Numbered from the stretch's first letter, positions 48,105-62,462 are shown. The stretch: 64,000 nucleotides of DNA from Noviherbaspirillum saxi (GCF_003591035.1 NZ_QYUO01000001.1:1426001-1490000); one strand, 5' to 3'. The notes: generated by a model not told the origin, from the letters alone. Made by a program: numbers and translations.

Positions 48105-48259
48105 GATATTTTCTTTGCAATCAAACCTTAGATTATACCCGAGCAGCCTGTCGCTCAGGCGCATTGGTGGCCTGAGATCGCAGCGAAAACAGGAGCATAA
48201 GGAGTAGCTCGAATGGCCTGCCGTCGGCTGTTGCCGAAAAGGCAAGCGATCAAGCGGTG

Positions 48260-49954
48260 TCAGGCCGGCTGCGCATGTTCAACCAGCAATTGCACCCGCA
48301 CCGCGCCGTTGAATTCGTTGGCATCGAGCCGATAGGCCACCACGGCGCGTTCCGGCAATTCCTCGATGTGGCCGAACCAGATGGCGTCGTAGCGGCGCCC
48401 CGACTTTTCCAGGCTCAGTTTCAAATGCTTTTCCTTCAGGACGCGTTGGTTGAGTACACGGAATTCGTCGCAGAACACCGGCGGCGCGAATCCCTGGCCC
48501 CATACCTGGCCGGCGAGCAGTTCAATGAAATTCGGCGTGAAATACGCTTCTTCCAGCGGTCCGTCGGTTTCGACGATGCGTTCCAGCTGGCTGTCTGTCA
48601 GCCACTCGCGGCCGACCGCTTCAAAGGCGTCGGCAAAGGCGTCGAACGCCTCGGCCCGAATCGTCAATCCCGCCGCCATTGCATGCCCGCCAAACTTCTG
48701 TATCACCGACGGTGCATGCTTGGAAACAAGATCAAGCGCGTCGCGCAGATGGAAGCCGGCAATCGAGCGGCCCGACCCCTTGATCAAGCCTTCTCCACCA
48801 GGGGCGAAGGTGATGGTCGGCCGATAGAACTTGTCCTTGAGCCGGGACGCGACAATCCCGATGACGCCCTGATGCCAGGAGTCGTCGAATACGCTGATGG
48901 TCGTGCGTGTGCGCGGTTCGAACGAATCGAGCAAGGTCAAGGCGGTATCCTGCATATCCGATTCGATTTCTCGCCGCTCCCGATTGATCGCGTCGAGCTG
49001 TTGGGCAATCGCCCAGGCACGGCCCTCATCGTCCGTGGTCAGGCATTCGATACCGAGCGACATGTCTGCGAGACGTCCTGCGGCATTCAGGCGCGGACCG
49101 AGCGCAAAGCCGAGATCGAACGGCGTTGCACTCCGCGCTTCGCGTCCCGCAGCCCGGAACAGCGCAGCCACGCCGGCTTGCATGCGACCCGAGCGCATGC
49201 GCTTGAGTCCCTGTGCCACCAGGATGCGGTTGTTGCCGTCGAGTTTGACCACATCGGCCACCGTGCCCAGCGCAACCAGGTCGAGCAGTGCATCGAGCTT
49301 GGGCTGATTCTGCGCATCGAATCTGCCGCGCTTGCGCATTTCCGCGCGCAAGGCGAGCAGGACGTAAAACATGACTCCCACCCCGGCCAGGTTCTTGCTC
49401 GGAAATCCGCAGGCGGGCTGGTTGGGATTCACGATCACGCGTGCGTCGGGCAGGGTGTCGCCGGGCAAGTGGTGATCGGTGACGACAACGTCGATGCCGC
49501 GGCGCTTGGCCTCCGCCACGCCATCGATACTGGCAATGCCGTTGTCCACCGTGACGATGATATCCGGCGCTTTTTCCCTTACCGTCAGTTCGACAATTTC
49601 CGGTGTCAGGCCGTAGCCGTATTCGAAGCGGTTCGGCACGATGAAATCGACCTGCGCGCCGAGCGAACGCAGGCCACGCAGGCCGACCGCGCATGCGGTT
49701 GCGCCGTCGCAGTCGTAGTCGGCGACGATAACGAGTTTTTTTCCATCGGCAATCGCGTCGGCGAGGTAACTTGCGGCAGCGTCCACATGAAGCAGGCCGG
49801 ACGGATTGATCAGCGAGGTCAGGTCGCTTGACAGTTCCCGGACGTCAGCCAGGCCACGGGCAGCGTACAAGCGTGCAAGCACGGGGTGGACGCCTTGCTG
49901 GCGCAGCATTTCGGCGGTGCGGAACGAATAGCTCCGCGTGGCGATGCGGGTCAT
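48260..49954 (-). CDS. recJ: Single-stranded-DNA-specific exonuclease RecJ
   Basis: The start ATG 49954 overlaps the upstream stop as ATGA (49951-49954), which I prefer over ATG 49960; 564 residues result. DHH-superfamily motifs are visible: VIVADYDCDGATA, VTVDNG, VVTDHHLPG and, in DHHA1, KGSGRSIAGFHLRDAL and QKFGGHAMAAGLTI. RecJ degrades single strands 5' to 3' in recombination and mismatch repair. Position downstream of the unknown gene at 49951-51015 is a Burkholderiales pattern as far as I recall. Confidence 0.96.
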   Translation of the reverse strand: MTRIATRSYSFRTAEMLRQQGVHPVLARLYAARGLADVRELSSDLTSLINPSGLLHVDAAASYLADAIADGKKLVIVADYDCDGATACAVGLRGLRSLGAQVDFIVPNRFEYGYGLTPEIVELTVREKAPDIIVTVDNGIASIDGVAEAKRRGIDVVVTDHHLPGDTLPDARVIVNPNQPACGFPSKNLAGVGVMFYVLLALRAEMRKRGRFDAQNQPKLDALLDLVALGTVADVVKLDGNNRILVAQGLKRMRSGRMQAGVAALFRAAGREARSATPFDLGFALGPRLNAAGRLADMSLGIECLTTDDEGRAWAIAQQLDAINRERREIESDMQDTALTLLDSFEPRTRTTISVFDDSWHQGVIGIVASRLKDKFYRPTITFAPGGEGLIKGSGRSIAGFHLRDALDLVSKHAPSVIQKFGGHAMAAGLTIRAEAFDAFADAFEAVGREWLTDSQLERIVETDGPLEEAYFTPNFIELLAGQVWGQGFAPPVFCDEFRVLNQRVLKEKHLKLSLEKSGRRYDAIWFGHIEELPERAVVAYRLDANEFNGAVRVQLLVEHAQPA

Positions 49955-51015
49955 TGACATAGTGTTGCGAGTGAAGGCTTGACCCAGAATTTCCGCAAGG
50001 ATGTTCGGGTAGTGGTGAATCGGGAAAGGCGGATGTCGTTGGTAATCACCAGGCTCAGTGACGCCAGCGACCCCGATTTGAGAGCGGCCAACAATGGCGC
50101 GCACCAGTCGGTTTCGATGCGACGCACGCCGTTGATCCAGCCGGCCCAATCGCTTGAAAGGGCAGCCTCCTGCAAGTCGTCGAGGAGTATCAGTCCGCGC
50201 TCGGGCAGCCTGTCCAGCAGTGCGCCGGCAGAGGCGGCCGTCCTCGTTCCGGCGTTGTCGGGCATAAGTGCCGGCATCCAGTCGTTCAGGTTACAGGCAA
50301 AGTCATACGGCGGCGCACTTCGTTTCATGTCTGCTGCGGCAGCACCCCAGAGCCAGAGAGAATTGACCGGCTTGAGCCGTCGCTCCTCTCTTTGCGCATT
50401 CAGAGGATGATCGTGCCAATGCATCTGCACCTCATTCTGCACCTTGCGCCAGTCGCGTTCGCCGGCGCCCTTTGGCATCCAGATATCGATGTTGTGACCG
50501 CTTACGGCATCCGGCGACGAAGTTTGCAGGCCATCCCAGGCGTCGGCGCGCAGGAACCAGTAGCGAGCATTGCCAAAACGCAAATCATGGCCGGCATCGC
50601 TAAATAGAGGTTTTGCGATTTCAAACAGTACGCGCGCCTCCGGTTCCGTTAGCATAAGCTGGCGCGGATTGGTCAATACGAGATGGTCGCGCGCAAAATG
50701 AATATGTACCGGCTCCACGATGAACCACAGGCCTTCGTCGACTGACTGACCAAGCGCCCGCATGAGTTCGGTGCTGACCGGCGGGCTGCCGCTGTCCTGC
50801 AGTCGACCGTCAAGGCCAAAGCGGCGCGCCAGCCAGGTTTCGTGGGGCAGGGTACGGTAAAAGTCGGCGAAGTTTTCGCGCCGGGCGGCCACGTCTTCGG
50901 ATTTTGCACGTGCGGTGAGCGTGGCAAGGGCCGGGGCATTCAACTCGCGGAACAGGTCCGGAGCAAGCTCTTCCGGCGGCAGACCGAAAGGGATCAGGAT
51001 ATCAAGATGACTCAT
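49951..51015 (-). CDS. Conserved protein of unknown function coupled to recJ
   Basis: The ATG at 51015 gives 354 residues. I do not recognise a catalytic domain. Relatives are, to my memory, sometimes named as cofactor-independent phosphoglycerate mutase-like, but no phosphatase-fold metal motif is obvious here. Visible features are an acidic, Leu-rich N-terminus (ILIPFGLPPEELAPDLFREL), a Trp-rich middle (ARYWFLRADAWDGL, NSLWLWGAAAA) and a basic C-terminus. It is soluble. Its four-base overlap with recJ suggests joint expression and perhaps a function related to DNA repair; this is inference. Confidence 0.75.
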   Translation of the reverse strand: MSHLDILIPFGLPPEELAPDLFRELNAPALATLTARAKSEDVAARRENFADFYRTLPHETWLARRFGLDGRLQDSGSPPVSTELMRALGQSVDEGLWFIVEPVHIHFARDHLVLTNPRQLMLTEPEARVLFEIAKPLFSDAGHDLRFGNARYWFLRADAWDGLQTSSPDAVSGHNIDIWMPKGAGERDWRKVQNEVQMHWHDHPLNAQREERRLKPVNSLWLWGAAAADMKRSAPPYDFACNLNDWMPALMPDNAGTRTAASAGALLDRLPERGLILLDDLQEAALSSDWAGWINGVRRIETDWCAPLLAALKSGSLASLSLVITNDIRLSRFTTTRTSLRKFWVKPSLATLCQ

Positions 51016-51154
51016 CGTGTGATTGTAGGGCAAATATATGGCAAACTTCGGCTTCGCCGGATGTTGCCAAACTTCTATGCAAGGTTAAGCAGAACAAATT
51101 GGCGCTTCATCCGTCGCTCAGACGATCCGGCGACTTATTCCATGGAGTTTTCTT

Positions 51155-52420
51155 TTGAGTATTGTTAACAAACTACCGTTCGAATGGTTGGTCGGCATGC
51201 GATATACGCGCGCCGGTCGGCGCAGCGGCCGTAACAGTTTTATTTCATTCATATCATTGATTTCGATGGCGGGGATTGCCCTCGGTGTCGCCGCCCTGAT
51301 CGTCGTGCTGTCCGTGATGAACGGATTCCAGAAGGAAGTGCGCGACCGGATGCTGTCGGTGCTGTCCCATATCGAAGTGTACGATGCCTCCGGTAGTTTG
51401 CCGGACTGGCACGTCACCGCGAAAGAGGCGATGCAGGTCAAGGAAGTCAAGGGCGCCGCGCCTTATGTGGCGGCGCAGGCCATGATGACGCGGGACGATA
51501 CCGTGCGCGGGGTGATCATTCGCGGTGTCCTTCCGGAGGAAGAACCCAAGGTATCCGATGTGGCCTCGCAGGTGCGCGATGGCAGTTTCAATAATCTGAA
51601 ATCCGGAGAGTTCAATATCGTTCTCGGACGCGAACTCGCACGTGGACTGCATGTCGAGGTCGGCGACAAGGTCACGATGATCGCCCCGCAGGGCCAGATC
51701 ACGCCGGCCGGCGTCCTGCCTCGCCTCAAGCAGTTTACGGTCGGCGGCATCTTCGAAGCCGGACACCATGAATACGATTCCGGCCTCGCCTTTATCCATA
51801 TCGACGACGCAATGCGCATGTTCAAGCTGGAGGCGCCTTCCGGCTTGCGCCTGCGCGTGGAAGACATGCAGCGTGCGCCTGAGGTGGCGCTGACGCTGTC
51901 CCGCATCCTGAACGGCAACCTGCTGATACTGGACTGGTCGAAACAAAACCGCACATGGTTCGCCGCCGTGCAGACCGAAAAGCGGATGATGTTCATCATC
52001 CTTACCCTGATCATCGCGGTGGCAGCTTTCAATCTCGTATCGACGCTGGTCATGACGGTCACCGACAAGCAAGCCGATATCGCCATCCTGCGCACGCTTG
52101 GCGCATCGCCGGCTTCGATTCTGAAGATCTTCATGATCCAGGGAGCGCTGGTTGGATTGCTCGGTACCGCGATTGGAGTCGGCCTAGGCGTGCTGGTGTC
52201 GATGAATATCGATGTCATCGTCCCCTTTATCGAGCGCATGCTCGGCGTGCAATTCCTGTCCAAGGAAATCTACCTGATTACATCTCTGCCTTCCGATCTG
52301 CGCTGGCCGGATGTCTGGAGGATAGGCGGTGTTGCGGTAATTCTCGCCTTCCTGGCGACGCTGTACCCGAGCTGGCGCGCCGCCAATGTGCGACCCGCCG
52401 AAGCGCTGCGCTATGAATAA
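51155..52420 (+). CDS. lolC: Lipoprotein-releasing system permease, LolC/LolE family
   Basis: The start is TTG 51155, with a GGAG site seven bases upstream; 421 residues. LolC/E proteins have one N-terminal membrane helix (ISLISMAGIALGVAALIVVLSVMNGFQKEV), a large periplasmic domain (about 50-270), and three C-terminal helices (ILTLIIAVAAFNLVSTLVMTV and following). Together with LolD they extract outer-membrane lipoproteins from the inner membrane and pass them to LolA. Only one permease gene is present here, so it may act as a homodimer (LolF type). Confidence 0.94.
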   Translation: MSIVNKLPFEWLVGMRYTRAGRRSGRNSFISFISLISMAGIALGVAALIVVLSVMNGFQKEVRDRMLSVLSHIEVYDASGSLPDWHVTAKEAMQVKEVKGAAPYVAAQAMMTRDDTVRGVIIRGVLPEEEPKVSDVASQVRDGSFNNLKSGEFNIVLGRELARGLHVEVGDKVTMIAPQGQITPAGVLPRLKQFTVGGIFEAGHHEYDSGLAFIHIDDAMRMFKLEAPSGLRLRVEDMQRAPEVALTLSRILNGNLLILDWSKQNRTWFAAVQTEKRMMFIILTLIIAVAAFNLVSTLVMTVTDKQADIAILRTLGASPASILKIFMIQGALVGLLGTAIGVGLGVLVSMNIDVIVPFIERMLGVQFLSKEIYLITSLPSDLRWPDVWRIGGVAVILAFLATLYPSWRAANVRPAEALRYE

Positions 52421-52501
52421 GCACAAGCCCATGTATGCAGGCAACACGCTTTGCATGCCGGAAAGCCGCGTTGCAGCGGTATTTGCCAACACGTCGCTGG
52501 A

Positions 52502-53194
52502 ATGAGGATGGATCAAACAGTCTTGTCTTGTCGCGGTCTCGCGAAAACTTTTACCCAGGGAAAATACTCCGTCAGCGTCTTGAACGGCATTGACTTCAGC
52601 GTCTCGCGCGGTGAACGGGTGGCCATCGTCGGTGCATCGGGTTCCGGCAAATCGACGCTGCTGCATTTGCTCGGCGGGCTGGACACGCCATCGGCTGGAA
52701 GCGTCAGCCTGCTTGGCAAGGACTTTGCCGGCCTGAACGAAAAAACGCGCGGCGACCTGCGCAACAATTCCCTCGGTTTCGTTTATCAGTTCCATCATCT
52801 GCTGCCGGAATTTTCTGCGCTCGACAATGTCGGCATGCCGCTGATGATCCGTCGCAAGAGCAGGGCCGAAGCGCGCGACGCGGCGCTGCAGGTATTGACG
52901 CGCGTTGGCCTGGAAAAGCGCGTGTCCCATGTGCCCGGTGAACTGTCCGGCGGCGAGCGTCAGCGCGTGGCACTCGCCCGCGCGCTGGTAACCCAACCTT
53001 CCTGCGTGCTGGCCGATGAGCCGACCGGCAATCTTGACCGTGTCACCGCGCACAAGACTTTCGATCTGATGCTGGAACTCTCGCGTACGCTCGGCACCGC
53101 CTTCGTCATCGTGACGCACGATATCGAACTGGCGCGTCATTGCGATCGTGTGCTGCGTTTGTCGGAAGACGGTTTGCATCCCTATGTGGATTGA
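52502..53194 (+). CDS. lolD: Lipoprotein-releasing system ATPase LolD
   Basis: The start is ATG 52502 or 52508; the longer gives 230 residues. Walker A ([18 protein letters not shown]), the LolD-specific segment ([20 protein letters not shown]), signature ([16 protein letters not shown]), Walker B ([12 protein letters not shown]) and the H-loop ([11 protein letters not shown]) are all visible. It pairs with the permease 81 bases upstream, and its end overlaps tatD by 11 bases. Confidence 0.96.
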   Translation: MRMDQTVLSCRGLAKTFTQGKYSVSVLNGIDFSVSRGERVAIVGASGSGKSTLLHLLGGLDTPSAGSVSLLGKDFAGLNEKTRGDLRNNSLGFVYQFHHLLPEFSALDNVGMPLMIRRKSRAEARDAALQVLTRVGLEKRVSHVPGELSGGERQRVALARALVTQPSCVLADEPTGNLDRVTAHKTFDLMLELSRTLGTAFVIVTHDIELARHCDRVLRLSEDGLHPYVD

Positions 53195-53981
53195 TACGCA
53201 CTGCCATCTGGATGCAAGCGAATTCGCCGGCGAGCATGTCGACGTCGCGGTGCGGGCGGGACAGCAGGGCGTATCGATGATTGTGATCCCGGCGGTAGCA
53301 ACAAGCAATTTTGCGACGGTAAAAACGCTCGCCCATGGGGCCGGCAACTGCTGCTATGCACTCGGCATCCATCCGATCTTCGTGCCCGCCGCGGAAGAGA
53401 ACGACTTGGACCTGTTGCGCACAACAGTGAGCGAAGCAATGACCGATCCGCGGTTTGTGGCGATTGGTGAAATAGGACTGGACTTTTTTATTCCAGGTCT
53501 CGGCACCGGTGAATTGCGCGAGAAGCAGGAACGGTTCTACAGCGGACAGTTAAAGATAGCGCGGGATTTCGGCCTGCCGGTGCTGCTGCATGTACGACGC
53601 TCACAGGACATGATCCTGAAATACCTGCGCCGGATCGATGTTGCGGGTGGCATTGCCCATGCCTATAACGGAAGCTTCCAGCAGGCGGAAGAATTCATCA
53701 GGCGCGGCTTCATGCTCGGCTTCGGCGGAGCGATGACTTTTACCAGAGCATTGCAAATCCGCAGGCTCGCTACCGAATTGCCCGAAACTGCGCTGGTGCT
53801 GGAAACCGATGCGCCGGATATCTCGCCCGCATGGGTGCACCCGGGACGCAATAGTCCGGAGCAGTTGCCACAAATCGGACAGGTGCTGGCGGAACTGCGC
53901 GGCATGTCCGAATCCGATATTGCGTATCAGACGTCGGCCAATGCACGGTCGGTTCTGCCACGTCTGACAGTACTCGTTTGA
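53184..53981 (+). CDS. tatD: TatD family metal-dependent hydrolase
   Basis: The ATG at 53184 lies inside the end of lolD and gives 265 residues. The TIM-barrel metal ligands are visible in [29 protein letters not shown] and LETDAPD. TatD proteins have 3'-5' DNase activity in E. coli; the group (YcfH/TatD) is broad, so the exact subfamily is uncertain. The glutamate of GEIGLDFF is present. Confidence 0.93.
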   Translation: MWIDTHCHLDASEFAGEHVDVAVRAGQQGVSMIVIPAVATSNFATVKTLAHGAGNCCYALGIHPIFVPAAEENDLDLLRTTVSEAMTDPRFVAIGEIGLDFFIPGLGTGELREKQERFYSGQLKIARDFGLPVLLHVRRSQDMILKYLRRIDVAGGIAHAYNGSFQQAEEFIRRGFMLGFGGAMTFTRALQIRRLATELPETALVLETDAPDISPAWVHPGRNSPEQLPQIGQVLAELRGMSESDIAYQTSANARSVLPRLTVLV

Positions 53982-53985
53982 CCGC

Positions 53986-56418
53986 ATGCGCAGTGTAATC
54001 CTCGGCCTGGTGGCCGGTGCCGCGCTCTTGCAGGTTCAGGCAACACTCCTGTCCAACCCTGTGCTATTGGTGTTGCTGCTTGTGTCTGCGATAGCCTTGT
54101 CGGCTGCGCGCCGGCTCGCCATATCTACCGCACGTATAACCACATTCGCCGCATGCGGCGCGGTAATCGGCTTTGCCTGGGCCGGCTTGTATGCTCAGTA
54201 TTATCTGATGCACGAACTGCCAGGCGCATGGGAAGGTCGCGACCTTACCGTGGTTGGCACCGTTGACAGCCTTCCGTACAGCTTCGAACAGGGTGTGCGT
54301 TTCAATTTTTCCGTTGAACGGGTCGTTGAGCCTGTTGAAGCGCGCGACGTGATTCCGCCGCGACTTGCCTTGTCGTGGTACTCGGCATTTCGGATGGACG
54401 AGTTGCAGAAAGTCGGGAGCGTACGCCCCGGCGAGCGCTGGCAATTGACGGTGCGTTTGCGTCGGCCGCACGGAAACGCAAACCCGCATGGATTCGATTA
54501 TGAGGTGTGGTTGCTGGAGCAGAACTTGCGTGCCACCGGGTATGTGCGTCCGGACCAGAACGCCTCCTTGAAAAACATGCGTATCGATACATTCGTCGCG
54601 ACACCCGGAAACGCTGTCGAGCGTTGCCGCGCCTGGCTGCGTGAGCGCATTCATGACGCCTTGCCGGATAAGGAATATGCCGGAGTCATTGTTGCGCTGG
54701 TGATCGGGGATCAGCGCGCAGTTAGCCAGTCGGACTGGCAGGTGTTCAACCGCAGCGGCATCGGACACCTGATTTCCATATCCGGTCTTCATATCACCAT
54801 GATCGCCGGATTGTTTTCCGCCATGGTATTCGGGCTTTGGCGACGTTCGTTTTTTACCAATGCGCAGTTACCGCTGCTTCTGCCTGCGCATAAAGCCGCC
54901 GCACTCGCCGGTGCCGGGATCGCCTTGCTGTATGTGTTGCTTGCCGGGTTCGGTATTCCTGCTCAGCGTACGCTGTACATGCTGTCGGTGGTGGCGCTCG
55001 CGCTTTGGTTTGGTCGAGCTACCAGCGTGTCGCATGTGCTTTGTTTGGCCCTGGGTGTCGTCGTCATGATCGATCCCTGGGCGGTGCTGTGGCCTGGATT
55101 CTGGCTGTCGTTCGGCGCGGTCGGGATTCTGCTTTTTGCAACGACAGGCCGAGCACAAGGCCATGCCCGTGCTGCCGAGTCATATGGCACGCGCGGCTTT
55201 CTTTCATTGAAAGCTGCGGTTCATACCCAGTACGCGATCACAATTGGACTGGTGCCGTTGACCCTGCTTCTGTTCGGTCAGGTTTCACTGATCAGCCCGA
55301 TCGCTAACGCAATCGCCATTCCATTGATCAGCTTTGTCGTCACGCCACTGTCGCTGATCGGTAGCATGCTGCCTTCGCCCTTGTCGGCTTGGGTGCTCGG
55401 ACTGGCGCATTTTCTTGTGGAGTCGCTGGCGCATCTGCTGAGCTGGCTCAGCGCATCCAGGATCGCCGTGTGGACTAGTCCGTTGCCGTCATGGTGGGCG
55501 TTTTTGGCGGCATTGCTCGGTACGCTATGGATGCTCGCACCGCCTGGCTGGCCGGTGCGCTGGCTCGGCGTCCTTGGTTTGGTGCCGGTGCTGCTTTTGG
55601 TTCCGACCCGCCCGGAAGAAGGTGAGGCCTGGGTCACGGCCTTTGACGTGGGGCAGGGCATGGCACTGCTCATCGAGACTCCGCAACGTCGCCTGCTTTA
55701 CGATACGGGGCCATCTTTTTCTCCCGAGTCCGACGGCGGCAACCGCGTCATCCTTCCCTATCTGAAAGCCCGAGGCATCGACCGTCTGGATGCACTGGTC
55801 GTTTCGCACAGTGACAACGACCACTCCGGCGGAGCCTTGTCCGTGCTGCGCGATGTCAAGGTGGAAAAGTTGCTGTCGTCGCTGCCGTTGGATCATCCGA
55901 TTGCACTGCAGGCGGTCACGCACGAGCGATGCGCAGCAGGGCAAGGATGGCAATGGGACGGTGTCAGATTCGATATGCTGCATCCGTCTTCGGAAAGCTA
56001 TGAGAGCACCAAATGGAAGCCTAACGCCAGGAGCTGTACCTTGAGATTGGCAATCGGATCGCAGTCGATGCTTTTGCCCGGCGATATCGAAGCCGCACAG
56101 GAAGCAGCATTGGCTGCCGAGCGAGGCGATGCCCTTCGTTCCACCGTGTTGCTCGCGCCGCATCACGGCAGCGGCACATCCTCGACGCGGCAGTTTCTCG
56201 ATGCGGTTCAGCCCAAGATCGCCTTGTTTCAGGTTGGTTATCGCAACCGCTACCGGCATCCGAAAAAAGAAGTGTATGAGCGCTATGGAGAGCTGAACAT
56301 CCAGCGTGTTCGTACAGACGAAGCCGGCGCGCTTACCCTGAAATTCAATGGTCGCGATGAACCCCCTGTATTGCACGAGTATCGCAGTGAACATGCGCGT
56401 TACTGGTATGGGCGCTAA
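53986..56418 (+). CDS. comEC: DNA uptake channel ComEC/Rec2
   Basis: The 810-residue membrane protein follows tatD by four bases. N-terminal hydrophobic segments and a DUF4131-like domain (about 1-200) precede the competence domain (GHLISISGLHITMIAGLFSAMVFGLW and many helices, to about 520). The C-terminal metallo-beta-lactamase-like domain has VVSHSDNDHSGG and LLAPHHGSGTSS. ComEC carries single-stranded DNA across the inner membrane in natural transformation. This supports a potential for DNA uptake, though other competence genes are not in view. Confidence 0.95.
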   Translation: MRSVILGLVAGAALLQVQATLLSNPVLLVLLLVSAIALSAARRLAISTARITTFAACGAVIGFAWAGLYAQYYLMHELPGAWEGRDLTVVGTVDSLPYSFEQGVRFNFSVERVVEPVEARDVIPPRLALSWYSAFRMDELQKVGSVRPGERWQLTVRLRRPHGNANPHGFDYEVWLLEQNLRATGYVRPDQNASLKNMRIDTFVATPGNAVERCRAWLRERIHDALPDKEYAGVIVALVIGDQRAVSQSDWQVFNRSGIGHLISISGLHITMIAGLFSAMVFGLWRRSFFTNAQLPLLLPAHKAAALAGAGIALLYVLLAGFGIPAQRTLYMLSVVALALWFGRATSVSHVLCLALGVVVMIDPWAVLWPGFWLSFGAVGILLFATTGRAQGHARAAESYGTRGFLSLKAAVHTQYAITIGLVPLTLLLFGQVSLISPIANAIAIPLISFVVTPLSLIGSMLPSPLSAWVLGLAHFLVESLAHLLSWLSASRIAVWTSPLPSWWAFLAALLGTLWMLAPPGWPVRWLGVLGLVPVLLLVPTRPEEGEAWVTAFDVGQGMALLIETPQRRLLYDTGPSFSPESDGGNRVILPYLKARGIDRLDALVVSHSDNDHSGGALSVLRDVKVEKLLSSLPLDHPIALQAVTHERCAAGQGWQWDGVRFDMLHPSSESYESTKWKPNARSCTLRLAIGSQSMLLPGDIEAAQEAALAAERGDALRSTVLLAPHHGSGTSSTRQFLDAVQPKIALFQVGYRNRYRHPKKEVYERYGELNIQRVRTDEAGALTLKFNGRDEPPVLHEYRSEHARYWYGR

Positions 56419-56533
56419 CCGTAGACTCGAACCGGCGGCAATGTGGTACTGCACTCGTCCGTAATAATCACATTACAATCCCGGTGAGCCTGATAACTGA
56501 TCAGAGCGTTGCCCCGATTTCCTGATTCTTCAC

Positions 56534-57358
56534 ATGACCCGACCTATTCTTCATTTCGCGCACGCCAATAGCTTTCCGACCGGGACTTACCGCGTCTTTT
56601 TCGAACACCTGAAGAAGCACTACCAGGTGGACGCACTGGATATGCATGCACATAATCCAGCCTATCCGGTCACGAATGGCTGGAGCGCATTGACGCGGGA
56701 ATTGCTGGACGATTTGCAGGCGCGGCACCGCGAGCCGGTCGTGCTGGTCGGGCATTCGATGGGCGGCATGCTTAGCCTGTTGGCCGCAAAGGCGCGCCCT
56801 GACCTGGTGCGGTGCGTCGTCCTGCTGGATTCTCCCGTGGTTGCCGGCTGGCGCGCCTTCCTTCTACGTTGGGCAAAGCAGGTCGGTGCCGACAAGAAGT
56901 TTTCGCCGGCAAAATTTTCCGAGAAGCGGCGCAATCACTGGCCGGATGCCGAAGCGGCATATACGCATTACGCGGCAAAGCCCATGTTCGCGATTTGGCC
57001 CGAACAAGTCTTGCGCGACTACCTGCAACACGGCCTGAAACCCGCTTCCGATCAGGAAGGCGTGACACTTCGCTTCACACGAGAAACCGAGACAGCGGTC
57101 TATCGCAGTTTGCCGCATCATATCGGTTCGCTGGTGGGGCGCAACTTTCCTGTGCCTGTCGGCTTTGTCGGCGGAATCGATTCGATCGAATGCCGCCAGG
57201 CTGGCCTGGTCGCGACGAAAAGACTGGTCGGCAAGCACTATACGCAAATTCCGGGTGGTCACCTGTTCCCGATGGAGTCGCCGGATAGAGCGGCGGCGGC
57301 AACCCATGAAATGATCAAGTCCCTTCTTTCGAATCGAGCCGCGCATGCGCACAAATAA
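56534..57358 (+). CDS. Alpha/beta hydrolase
   Basis: The 274-residue protein has the fold's nucleophile elbow VLVGHSMGGMLSLLA (Ser at about 78) and an oxyanion region near the start (LHFAHANSFPTGTYR). The catalytic His is probably in IPGGHLFPMESPD. The HANSFP and YPVTNGW segments are seen in a group of proteobacterial hydrolases of unknown substrate. Its end overlaps the next gene by 14 bases. Confidence 0.88.
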   Translation: MTRPILHFAHANSFPTGTYRVFFEHLKKHYQVDALDMHAHNPAYPVTNGWSALTRELLDDLQARHREPVVLVGHSMGGMLSLLAAKARPDLVRCVVLLDSPVVAGWRAFLLRWAKQVGADKKFSPAKFSEKRRNHWPDAEAAYTHYAAKPMFAIWPEQVLRDYLQHGLKPASDQEGVTLRFTRETETAVYRSLPHHIGSLVGRNFPVPVGFVGGIDSIECRQAGLVATKRLVGKHYTQIPGGHLFPMESPDRAAAATHEMIKSLLSNRAAHAHK

Positions 57359-58298
57359 TCCCGCGCCATTCCTGGGCAAGCTGATTATCGCTGCCGGCTT
57401 GTCGATATGCGCTGTCGTTGCGCGCGCCAATCCGGTTTCGGATTTTTTTTCGGGCTTTGCTCAGGCGCGTGAAAGCGGAAAAATCTCGCATATTGTAGGC
57501 ATTGATAACGATACGCTGCTGCTGAACCGAAACGACGGTTTCTATACCAGCGGCAAGAATTACGCGCAAATTCATACTGTCCGCCAGGTCGGGCAAACAA
57601 CGGTATTCGGCTGGCGCATCGCGCAGGATCTGTACACCGCATCGGATATCAAGCTTCCACCCGCCCAGGTTGGAGCACCCGACCATCCCTATGCAGGGTG
57701 GCTGCACGGCGGGGTATTCAAGGAAGTGCATCGCGAGGACGGTACGTATTCCAAGACCGGAATGGATATCGGCTGCCTGGGCCCCTGTGCCGGCGGCCGA
57801 TGGACGCAGACTAATTTTCACCGTGTCATCGATCAGCCGCTGCCGCAAGGCTGGTCGCGCCAGGTTAGAAATGAAATCGGCGTGGTGTTCCACGGCGAAC
57901 TGGCGCCGGTCAGCTGGCGTGCCGAGGCGTTCGATCTGACACCTGCGCTGCACGGCCGCTTCGGCAATATCTTTACGGATATCGGTGCGGGATTCACCGC
58001 CCGGGCCGGTCGGCTGAATCTTTTACCCCGGCAGCCTGCACTGTACGGATATTTGCACGCCGACCTCAAGATAGTGGGATACAACGCTACGCTGCAGGGT
58101 GGCTATTTTTCCAGAAACAATCCACATACCGTCGATCCGAAACGCCTGGTCGGAGAAGCGGAAATCGGCTTTGCCTGGAACGACGGAACATATGGCGCCC
58201 GCGTCGGACTGGTCCGCAAAGGCAATGAAATCCGCGGATTATCGAATTCTGCCGGGGCGCAGAACTATTTGCACATGCAATTTTCCTACACGCCTTGA
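57345..58298 (+). CDS. LpxR family outer-membrane lipid A deacylase-like protein
   Basis: The 317-residue protein has a signal peptide (MRTNNPAPFLGKLIIAAGLSICAVVARA). The mature part matches LpxR: GIDNDTLLLNRNDGFYTSGKNY carries the Asn-Asp pair and Thr region near the calcium and lipid site, PYAGWLHGG is a family signature, and NFHRVIDQPLPQGW carries the candidate catalytic His. LpxR in Salmonella removes the 3'-acyloxyacyl group of lipid A. The barrel runs to a C-terminal aromatic strand (QFSYTP). Its start overlaps the hydrolase end by 14 bases. Confidence 0.85.
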   Translation: MRTNNPAPFLGKLIIAAGLSICAVVARANPVSDFFSGFAQARESGKISHIVGIDNDTLLLNRNDGFYTSGKNYAQIHTVRQVGQTTVFGWRIAQDLYTASDIKLPPAQVGAPDHPYAGWLHGGVFKEVHREDGTYSKTGMDIGCLGPCAGGRWTQTNFHRVIDQPLPQGWSRQVRNEIGVVFHGELAPVSWRAEAFDLTPALHGRFGNIFTDIGAGFTARAGRLNLLPRQPALYGYLHADLKIVGYNATLQGGYFSRNNPHTVDPKRLVGEAEIGFAWNDGTYGARVGLVRKGNEIRGLSNSAGAQNYLHMQFSYTP

Positions 58299-58339
58299 AC
58301 ATACCCTGATCTTGGAATCCCTGGACAGATATCCAGTAG

Positions 58340-60945
<2,606 letters not shown>

Positions 60946-61065
60946 GCGGATTTGCGTTTTTCCGGGGCGCGTTGCGCCCATCCATGAATAATACCGCTGT
61001 GATTGCAGTGATCAGGTGCGCCGGGCGCGCCTTATGAAAATTTTCTTTGAAATTGGGAGAACTGA

Positions 61066-62349
<1,284 letters not shown>

Positions 62350-62407
62350 TCTTCGCTTTTGGTATAAGTGGAAAACGAAGTCTGACGCGCGAGTGTAGCG
62401 TGGAAGC

Positions 62408-62437
62408 AAAAAATGGGAGCCGCGGCTCCCATTTTTT
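62408..62437 (+). terminator. Terminator of eno
   Basis: Six A, TGGGAGCCG, CGGCTCCCA and six T make a perfect 30-base palindrome with a T run, 59 bases beyond the eno stop. It works on either strand and separates eno from ftsB. Confidence 0.92.
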
Positions 62438-62462
62438 ATAACGACCCCACTACAATGTCGGC

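Noticed and set aside
48257..49831. 524-residue plus-strand frame opposite recJ
   Set aside because: Shadow; recJ carries all DHH motifs on the other strand.
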